The notes beneath the pieces are model-generated. The model saw only the letters and a program-made list of their open reading frames with translations. It made no database searches and had not been told where the DNA came from. Positions 1-5,032 of a stretch of 5,288 nucleotides of DNA are shown piece after piece. Origin of the DNA: Cellulomonas sp. (GTDB taxonomy: Bacteria; Actinomycetota; Actinomycetes; Actinomycetales; Cellulomonadaceae); assembly GCA_027451305.1 (NCBI GenBank), contig DAIDJQ010000079.1, positions 1 through 5,288 of the forward strand, given 5' to 3'. Position 1 is the stretch's first letter, and each line of letters begins with the position of its first letter. The position numbers were made by a program, and so were the translations under genes.

Positions 1-642
1 GCCGGCGAGGCCGTGGTCCTGTTCGGCGACGGGTCGAAGTCCGGCGACGCGACCGGGCTCGTGGCAACGCGGATCAGCGACGGTCACACGCAGGTGCTGC
101 ACGTCCAGCAGCCCAAGGCGGGCCAGGTTGTCGACCGGGAAGCCTATGACCTAGCGGTCGTCGAGGCGATGGCGACGTTCAAGGTGAGGGCGTTCTGGTT
201 CGACCCGTCGCATGCCAAGGACGACGACTCCGAGGACGACAACCGCTTCTGGTGGCCGCTGTGCGACGAGTGGTCGACGCGGTACGGCAAGCACCTCAAG
301 TGCTGGCCGGTGAAGACCGGGCCTCGCACTCATGCGGTGGAGTTCGACATGGCGCTGGGTACCTCGCAAGCGCTGTTCGTCCCGGCGTGCGAGCAGGTCG
401 CGGGCGAGCTCGTCAGCGGCACGGTGACGTTCACCGAGTCGGCATGGCTCCGTGAGCACCTGGTGAACGCCAAGCTCGCGCCCACGAAGTACGGGGTGAG
501 CGTCCGCAAGGAGAACCGCTCCAGCCGCCGAAAGATCGACCTGGCCGTGTGCCTCATCGGCGGCCGGATGCTCCGGCGGATCTACCTGTTGAGCACCAAG
601 CAAGGCACGCCCGGCAAGGGGCGCGCGATCCTGCTCGACTGA
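1..642 (+). CDS. Terminase large subunit, C-terminal nuclease domain (5' partial)
   Basis: The frame is already open at base 1, and the last 213 residues are present. The large terminase subunit is the ATP-driven packaging motor; its C-terminal RNase H-like domain cuts concatemeric phage DNA. Three acidic positions expected of that domain are visible: Asp in FGDGS (bases 28-30), Asp in FDPSH (202-204), and Asp in KIDLAV (538-540), the last within the typical closing stretch SRRKIDLAVCLIGGRM. The ATPase domain with Walker motifs must lie upstream of the window. A GTG at base 13 is in frame but falls inside a beta strand of the domain, so it is unlikely to be the true start. The portal gene follows after 12 bases, the usual order for tailed phages. 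Family assignment is from motifs and context; confidence is high. Confidence 0.9.
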   Translation, partial: AGEAVVLFGDGSKSGDATGLVATRISDGHTQVLHVQQPKAGQVVDREAYDLAVVEAMATFKVRAFWFDPSHAKDDDSEDDNRFWWPLCDEWSTRYGKHLKCWPVKTGPRTHAVEFDMALGTSQALFVPACEQVAGELVSGTVTFTESAWLREHLVNAKLAPTKYGVSVRKENRSSRRKIDLAVCLIGGRMLRRIYLLSTKQGTPGKGRAILLD

Positions 643-654
643 GAGGGGTGCCTG

Positions 655-2244
655 GTGGACGCAAACGGCCTCTCTCCGCTGTTCATGGCTCCGACCGCCG
701 CCATCCCGACCCTGCCGTCGATCGGCCTGTCCGACGTCGAGGCGACGACCGCGAACTGGCTGGGGATGCGGCTGTTCGAGCAGCGCCCCTACCTGGAGCT
801 GCGGGGCCTGTACTACGACGGCATGCAGAAGATGCAGGACCTCGGGATCAGCATCCCGCCGTCGCTGGTGGGCCTGCGCACGGTCGTCGGGTGGCCGCGG
901 ATCGGCATCGATGCCCTGGACAACCGGTGTGTCATCGAGGGGTTCCGCTTCCCTGGCGCCTCCGATGTCGACGAGGACCTGCAGGGCATCTGGCAGGCGA
1001 ACAAGATGGACGGCGAGTCCCGCCTGACGCACCTGGACACCCTGGTCTACGGGCGGGCGTACAACATCGTCGGCCCTGGCGACGACAGCACGGCAGGTCA
1101 GCCGCTCATCACGTCCGAGTCGCCGCTGAACATGATCGCGACGTACGACGCCCGGATGCGCCGGGTGTCGGCGGCGCTGCAGATGTACCTGGACACCGAC
1201 TTCACGTCGGACATGTACGGCCAGGAGGTCGCGGCGCTGTACCTGCCGGACCGGACCATCTTCATGGCGCGTCAGTCGCCCACCGGCAACCCGACCGCCG
1301 TCAAGTGGGAGATCGTCCAGCGCGACGACCACGGTCTCGGCCGCGTGCCGGTCGTCCGGATGGCGAACCGGCAGCGACTGTCGAACCGCTCAGGCACGTC
1401 CGAGATCAGCGCGGCCTGGATGAACACGACGGACTCGGCCTGCCGGACCATGCTCGGCATGGAGGTGGGGCGCGAGTTCTTCTCCGCGCCCCGCCGGTAC
1501 GCGCTTGGTGTGGCCGAGGAGGCATTCCAGAAGCCGGACGGGTCGGCCGTGTCCGCGTGGGACACCTACCTGCACAAGGTCTGGATGCTGGAGCGCGACG
1601 AGGACGGCAACCTGCCGACGATCGGCGAGTTCAAGGCCAGCGACCCGTCCGTGCACACGAAGCTGATGGACGAGTACGCGCAGATCATGGCCGGGAACAT
1701 GGGCGTCCCCCCGCACTTCCTCGGCATCTACACCCAGGGCAACCCGGCCTCCGCCGACGCGATCCGGTCGGGCTACGAGGAGCTGACCTCCCGTGCGCTG
1801 CGCAAGCACGTCGCCTTCTCCGACGACTGGGAAGAGACGATGTGCCTGGCCCTGCTGATCCGTGACGGGTCGCTGCCGGACAACGCCTACTTGCTGGAGA
1901 CCGACTGGCGCGACCCTGCGCCGCAGACCCTCGCCGGCACGTCGGACGCGGTCACGAAGCAGATCGCCGCGGGTGCGGTCCCGGCGACGTCGGACGTCAC
2001 GCTCAAGCGCCTCGGGTACTCCGCCGTGGAGCGCGCCCGTCTGGAGCAGGACCGCTCGGTCGATCAGGGCCAGTCGATGCTCATGGAGATCGCGCACTCG
2101 CTGGAGGCGAAGGCGCTGCGGGTGGACAAGGCGGTCAACGCCGACGCTTCCGCCCTGGCCGCTCCGACCCTGGCCGCGGGTGGCACGCCGACGCCGGACG
2201 TGATGCCGAAGAAGGTCCCCGTCAGTGCCCCCGTCAACGGTTGA
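655..2244 (+). CDS. Phage portal protein (SPP1 gp6-like)
   Basis: 529 residues, close to the usual length of gp6-like portals. The portal forms the dodecameric ring at one capsid vertex through which the terminase pumps DNA and to which the tail connector attaches. Features seen: an N-terminal segment LRGLYYDGMQ, a central RSGTSEIS segment near residue 248, and a segment near residues 350-375 with PPHFLGIY followed by NPASADAIRSGYEEL, typical of this family. The C-terminus is Ala/Pro-rich and probably flexible. The chosen start is GTG at 655, because GAGAGGGG (641-648) sits about six bases upstream; an in-frame ATG at 685 is possible but has a weaker site. The terminase lies upstream and the MuF gene overlaps its 3' end by 20 bases, suggesting translational coupling. 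Confidence 0.9.
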   Translation: MDANGLSPLFMAPTAAIPTLPSIGLSDVEATTANWLGMRLFEQRPYLELRGLYYDGMQKMQDLGISIPPSLVGLRTVVGWPRIGIDALDNRCVIEGFRFPGASDVDEDLQGIWQANKMDGESRLTHLDTLVYGRAYNIVGPGDDSTAGQPLITSESPLNMIATYDARMRRVSAALQMYLDTDFTSDMYGQEVAALYLPDRTIFMARQSPTGNPTAVKWEIVQRDDHGLGRVPVVRMANRQRLSNRSGTSEISAAWMNTTDSACRTMLGMEVGREFFSAPRRYALGVAEEAFQKPDGSAVSAWDTYLHKVWMLERDEDGNLPTIGEFKASDPSVHTKLMDEYAQIMAGNMGVPPHFLGIYTQGNPASADAIRSGYEELTSRALRKHVAFSDDWEETMCLALLIRDGSLPDNAYLLETDWRDPAPQTLAGTSDAVTKQIAAGAVPATSDVTLKRLGYSAVERARLEQDRSVDQGQSMLMEIAHSLEAKALRVDKAVNADASALAAPTLAAGGTPTPDVMPKKVPVSAPVNG

Positions 2245-4081
2245 GGCTCCCCCGCGGCCGGCTGACGAGCACCAGGCGGGCCAGGCCGCTCTGGTCTCGC
2301 TGATCCCATCGGTACTGCGGGAGGCGTGGCCGCTGCTGGACCTGCACAACCTGCAAGCCACCATGCCGCAGTTCACGGCGGCGGTCGAGGCCATCGTCAG
2401 GCGGTACGGCAAGGCGGCGGCGGTCGGTGCGTTGACCTACTACCAGGCCGAGCGCCGGACGGCAGCTGTACCCGGCAGGGCGCCGACCATGCTCGCACCG
2501 GCACCTGCGGATGCGGTCATCGAGTCGGCGGTGTCGTGGGCTACGACGGACCTGTACGGCCCTGTCTCGCAGGAGACGACGGCAGCGGCGATGGACCGGC
2601 TGGACGAGTCGGTGGCGCAACTGGTCCTCGACCAGGGGCGCCAGACGATCATCGGTGCCGTCCAGCACGACAAGTACGCGAAGGGCTGGGCGCGAGTCAC
2701 CGAGCCGGGCGCGTGCTCGTTCTGCACGATGCTCGCGCTGCGTGCCGGCGTGGGGCTCCTGTACTACAAGAAGTCCTCGGCCGACTTCTCCGCGCACAAC
2801 AACTGTGTGATCGGCTCAACGTTGGTGAACGGTCCGACGACGGAGGTCGCCTACCGGCGCTGGTATGAAGGGGAACTCGTCGTCCTCCGCACTTCCAGCG
2901 GCAATGAGCTCTCCATCACCCCGAATCACCCGGTACTCACGAGTCGCGGCTGGGTGGAGGCTGGCCTCCTTCGCGAAGGTGATGACGTAGTCGAGCGCTC
3001 CGGCGCCGATCTTGCATCGCTTGGTGTCCCACACGAACACGATGTGCCAACCCGCATTCAGGACGTATGGGGTGCGTACGGCGTGGATTGGCTTCGCGCG
3101 ATGCCAGTTGCCGCCGAGGACTTCCACGGCGACGGGGCTGGCACTGAGGGCGACGTCGAGGTTGTAGCGGCCAACAGCCTTCTCGCGGGTGTGATCGATG
3201 CCGAGATGGGCAAGCTCTCGACAGAGCCAGTCCGTCCCGGCGCTGGTGGGCCCCCCATAGCCGGAAAGTTCCCGACCGAGGGCGATCCGGCGGCGATGTT
3301 CCTCGCTCTGTTCCACGCCGCGAACAGCGTCGTGGGCGGCCCGGGCAAGATCGGAGCGCTCTGCCGGGCTCATGCGGCTATACCGCACGTCCAGCGCCTC
3401 GCTGCGATCTCGGGGATTCTCTCCAGCTTCGATGAGCCAGCGACGAACGACGGCCCGGGCAACACCGTGGGCGGCAGCGAGGGCCTTGACGGACTCTCCA
3501 GCCCGGTAGGCGTCCGCGATGCCCTCCGGGGCGGCGATTCGGTTGTGCCCCCCAGTTCGGGGTCTCGCTTCGATCCCCCGGCGACGCAGAGCGACGCGGA
3601 GCGACTCCGGGTCCATGCCGACCTCGGCTGCGCACTCCTTGAACGTCTTTCCGGAGGCGTACAACTCAGCCGCGTGGTTGATCTTCGCCGGGTCGATTAT
3701 GCGGGGCATGTGTTCAATCTCCAGACTGCCGAGGGTTGGTATGACGCCTCCAGCATAGTCGTCTCCAACTGCCGGTGTCACGCCGAGCCGGTGTTCACCG
3801 CCTACGAGCCGTCCGCGCGCATGCGTGAGGCGCAGAAGATGTGGGCCGAGGCGACGCGCGGCCGGTCTGGTGCCGACGCCCGTCTGGCGTTCCGGCAGGC
3901 GCTCGAGGGTCGCCCGGTGACGGGCACGACGGGTGCCAAGAAGAAGGCGGCCACGCTCGGCAGGTCGAGCCTGACCCGCGCGCAGGCCGAGCACCTGCTC
4001 ACCGTCACGCAGGGCCTCAAGGACTCCCCGTATCGCACGGGAGAGATCGCCCGGCTGCAGCGGCTGCTCGCCGGCAAGTAA
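2225..4081 (+). CDS. MuF-like minor head protein interrupted by an intein
   Basis: 618 codons: 193 of N-terminal extein, a 322-residue intein (bases 2804-3769), and 103 of C-terminal extein, giving a spliced host protein of 296 residues. MuF-type proteins are minor head or head-morphogenesis proteins, encoded beside the portal and incorporated in the procapsid. The N-terminal part is mostly helical. The conserved core is WARVTEPGACSFCTML (residues 155-170, Cys164 and Cys167), then FSAHNN joined after splicing to CRCHAEPVF. The two cysteine pairs suggest a metal site, which is an inference. The C-terminal tail is Lys/Ala-rich. The start is GTG at 2225 inside the end of the portal gene, with AAGAAGG (2209-2215) nine bases upstream. 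Unless the intein is removed, the core motif is broken, so splicing is probably required for a working protein. Confidence 0.88.
   Translation: MPPSTVEAPPRPADEHQAGQAALVSLIPSVLREAWPLLDLHNLQATMPQFTAAVEAIVRRYGKAAAVGALTYYQAERRTAAVPGRAPTMLAPAPADAVIESAVSWATTDLYGPVSQETTAAAMDRLDESVAQLVLDQGRQTIIGAVQHDKYAKGWARVTEPGACSFCTMLALRAGVGLLYYKKSSADFSAHNNCVIGSTLVNGPTTEVAYRRWYEGELVVLRTSSGNELSITPNHPVLTSRGWVEAGLLREGDDVVERSGADLASLGVPHEHDVPTRIQDVWGAYGVDWLRAMPVAAEDFHGDGAGTEGDVEVVAANSLLAGVIDAEMGKLSTEPVRPGAGGPPIAGKFPTEGDPAAMFLALFHAANSVVGGPGKIGALCRAHAAIPHVQRLAAISGILSSFDEPATNDGPGNTVGGSEGLDGLSSPVGVRDALRGGDSVVPPSSGSRFDPPATQSDAERLRVHADLGCALLERLSGGVQLSRVVDLRRVDYAGHVFNLQTAEGWYDASSIVVSNCRCHAEPVFTAYEPSARMREAQKMWAEATRGRSGADARLAFRQALEGRPVTGTTGAKKKAATLGRSSLTRAQAEHLLTVTQGLKDSPYRTGEIARLQRLLAGK
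2816..3709 (-). CDS. Antisense-encoded Vsr/EDxHD-like homing endonuclease nested in the intein
   Basis: 297 residues, starting at ATG 3709-3707 and ending at TGA 2818-2816, wholly inside the intein on the opposite strand. Domains in order: a helix-turn-helix at about 11-46 (ELYASGKTFKECAAEVGM), a second similar one at about 62-96 (DAYRAGESVKALAAAHGV), a linker with MSPAERSDLARAAH (113-126), and a nuclease core at about 158-232. The core contains RYNLDVAL (Asp185), VAVEVLGGNWHR (Glu196, His203), RTPYVLNAGWHIVFVWDTKR, resembling the Vsr-like fold used by EDxHD homing endonucleases. The tail has DYVITFAKEAS, EYRVIRGDGELIAAGS and DDEFPFIP. A GGAGA site lies eight bases before the ATG, and a promoter-like pair lies further upstream. 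The likely role is cutting intein-free MuF alleles so that the intein is copied in. The frame stays open upstream to 4375, but the start site and domains support 3709. Nuclease type is inferred from motifs. Confidence 0.82.
   Translation of the reverse strand: MPRIIDPAKINHAAELYASGKTFKECAAEVGMDPESLRVALRRRGIEARPRTGGHNRIAAPEGIADAYRAGESVKALAAAHGVARAVVRRWLIEAGENPRDRSEALDVRYSRMSPAERSDLARAAHDAVRGVEQSEEHRRRIALGRELSGYGGPTSAGTDWLCRELAHLGIDHTREKAVGRYNLDVALSASPVAVEVLGGNWHRAKPIHAVRTPYVLNAGWHIVFVWDTKRCKIGAGALDYVITFAKEASLHPAATREYRVIRGDGELIAAGSAEDDEFPFIPAPVGDLRRRTVHQR
3718..3722 (-). promoter_or_regulatory. Ribosome binding site of the antisense endonuclease
   Basis: On the minus strand the bases read GGAGA, eight bases before the ATG at 3709. 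This is a good Shine-Dalgarno match at the right spacing. It fixes the start of the 297-codon gene in a frame that would otherwise stay open far upstream. It lies in the codons for the block F segment of the intein. Confidence 0.65.
3752..3781 (-). promoter_or_regulatory. Candidate sigma-70-type promoter for the antisense endonuclease
   Basis: On the minus strand, GTGACA (3781-3776, five of six matches to TTGACA) and TATGCT (3757-3752, four of six matches to TATAAT) are separated by 18 bases. Transcription would start near 3745, giving a leader of about 36 bases that contains the GGAGA site. The -10 lies in the intein, while the -35 lies in the host codons for Arg-Cys-His of the MuF CRCH motif. 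Chance matches are possible, and actinobacterial promoters vary, so this is a prediction only. Confidence 0.4.
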
Positions 4082-4086
4082 CAGCC

Positions 4087-4103
4087 TCCCGCCTGGTGCG
4101 GGG
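4087..4103 (+). other. Short hairpin after the MuF gene
   Basis: TCCCGC (4087-4092) can pair with GCGGGG (4098-4103, one G-T pair at the base) around a five-base loop CTGGT. No T-rich tract follows, so it is not a convincing intrinsic terminator. It may modestly affect transcript stability or read-through between the MuF gene and the small gene downstream. Confidence 0.3.
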
Positions 4104-4135
4104 AAGTCACACAACCGTCCCTGGAGGACACCGTC

Positions 4136-4306
4136 ATGACCGAAACCAACCAGATCACCACCGGCGGAGCACTCGCCCAGTTCTACAAGGACTTGCTCGA
4201 AGGTGGAATCCCGCAGGACATCTCGGAGCGGGCAGTCCTCATCGCCGCCGAGGCGCTGGTCCGCGGCGAAGGTGAGCTCGTGGTCTCGAGCGGGGTGTCC
4301 GCATGA
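4136..4306 (+). CDS. Small phage protein of unknown function, 56 residues
   Basis: The start is ATG with a strong GGAGG site (4123-4127) eight bases upstream; the stop is TGA at 4304-4306. The ATGA overlap with the next gene's start indicates translational coupling. The protein is soluble-looking, with no signal peptide or membrane segment. It contains a predicted helical segment ALAQFYKDLLEGG followed by an Ile/Val/Ala-rich helix around residues 29-44. I do not recognise a family. Similar small open frames often sit between the MuF and scaffold genes in actinophages, so a head-assembly accessory role is possible but unproven. Coding status is supported by the ribosome site, the exact overlap and GC-rich third positions. 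Confidence 0.7.
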   Translation: MTETNQITTGGALAQFYKDLLEGGIPQDISERAVLIAAEALVRGEGELVVSSGVSA

Positions 4307-4986
4307 CCGCCGTGGAGGGGGCCGTGGTTCCCACCGAGCCTGCCGCCACACCCGCAGCGCCGGAAGCAACGACACCGCCCGCGGCGCCCGCCGCGGCCCC
4401 GGTGGTCACCCCCGAAGCCCCCAAGGTGAACCCGTGGGACAACCCCGAGGTCGCCAAGGCGGAGATCGAACGCCTCCGCAAGGAGAACGGCGCCAACCGC
4501 ACCAACGCCAAGGCACAGGCTGCCGAGGAAGCGCGTAGCGCGATGGCGCAGGAGATCGGCAAGGCCCTCGGCCTGATCAAGGACGACGAGCCCGCCGACC
4601 CGGTCAGGCTCACCGAGCAACTGACCGCCGCCGGGGCCGACGCCCGTCAGGCGAAGCTCGAACTGGCCGTGTACCGCGCTGCGCAGGCGACGGACGCGGA
4701 CCCGAACGCTCTGCTCGACTCCCGCGTCTTCCTGGCGAAGCTCGCGGACGTTGGCCCCTCGGACACGGCGGCCGTCACGGCCGCCATCACCGAGGCCGTC
4801 ACCGCGAACCCCCGCCTCGGCAAGGTCGAGGCGCCCACCCCGGGCATGAGGCCCAACCCCGCTCAGGGCCGCTCGGCGTCCGCGCCGCTCGGCCTCGCTG
4901 AGCAGATCGCCGCAGCCGAGAAGGCCGGCGACGCGAAGGCAACCATCCGGCTCAAGGCCGCGATGGCGCTCAACAACTCCAACTGA
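4303..4986 (+). CDS. Capsid scaffold-like protein
   Basis: 227 residues, placed directly before the major capsid gene, the usual site for a scaffold. Scaffolds guide shell assembly and leave the procapsid before or during DNA packaging. The first 40 residues are Pro/Ala-rich and probably disordered. A charged helical, probably coiled-coil region follows, from NPEVAKAEIERLRKEN (about 44-60) through the Ala/Glu-rich stretch to about residue 125. The C-terminal part has a GMRPNPAQGR linker and ends in a helix, LGLAEQIAAAEKAGDAK, a typical capsid-binding type of tail (inference). The ATG at 4303 overlaps the TGA of the small gene. No protease motif is visible. The assignment rests on composition, length and position rather than on a catalytic signature. 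Confidence 0.78.
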   Translation: MTAVEGAVVPTEPAATPAAPEATTPPAAPAAAPVVTPEAPKVNPWDNPEVAKAEIERLRKENGANRTNAKAQAAEEARSAMAQEIGKALGLIKDDEPADPVRLTEQLTAAGADARQAKLELAVYRAAQATDADPNALLDSRVFLAKLADVGPSDTAAVTAAITEAVTANPRLGKVEAPTPGMRPNPAQGRSASAPLGLAEQIAAAEKAGDAKATIRLKAAMALNNSN

Positions 4987-5032
4987 GGCACGGCGTCGCC
5001 CGGCCCGGTTACGACAACGATAGGAGCCGATC

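Larger units (their letters stand above)
2804..3769 (+). other. Intein (Hint domain), 322 residues, in the MuF gene
   Basis: The intein excises itself from the MuF protein and ligates the exteins. It begins at Cys1 (TGT 2804-2806) and ends at Asn322 (AAC 3767-3769), followed by Cys+1 (TGC 3770-3772). Block A is at residues 1-13. Block B is LSITPNHPVLT, with Thr39 and His42 of the TxxH motif, followed by RGWVEAGLLREGDDVV (48-63). Block F is YAGHVFNLQTAEGWY (299-313), and block G is SSIVVSN followed by C. The penultimate residue is Ser321, where most inteins have His. The 235 residues between blocks B and F occupy the usual endonuclease slot, but I see no LAGLIDADG or HNH motif there on this strand; that segment is the complement of an opposite-strand gene. 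Boundaries are well supported because removal restores the continuous MuF motif AHNN-CRCHAEPVF. Confidence 0.9.

Noticed and set aside
151..1332. Long open frame on the minus strand across the terminase and portal genes.
   Set aside because: Its translation is rich in Arg, Val, His and Pro with no domain, the typical complement of GC-rich coding sequence, and both + strand genes are well supported.
549..1865. Long + strand open frame in another phase over the portal gene.
   Set aside because: It is Arg/Pro/Gly-rich with no motif, while the portal frame has family motifs and GC-rich third positions.
1390..2412. Minus-strand open frame across the portal end and MuF start.
   Set aside because: Low-complexity Arg/Val/Gly-rich translation without a domain or good start; a shadow of the portal frame.
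3104..3160. Sense-strand AEDFHGDG segment of the intein as a possible metal-binding nuclease site.
   Set aside because: These codons are the exact complement of the antisense nuclease strands carrying Asp185 and Glu196, which explains the sequence without a second active site.
4087..4106. Intrinsic terminator after the MuF gene.
   Set aside because: The stem is only five to six pairs and no T tract follows, so it is listed only as a short hairpin.
3710..4375. Upstream extension of the antisense endonuclease frame to 4375.
   Set aside because: The frame is open because the opposing genes are GC-rich. The added translation is Arg/Leu-rich and low in sense, and the ATG at 3709 has a ribosome site and directly precedes the HTH domain.
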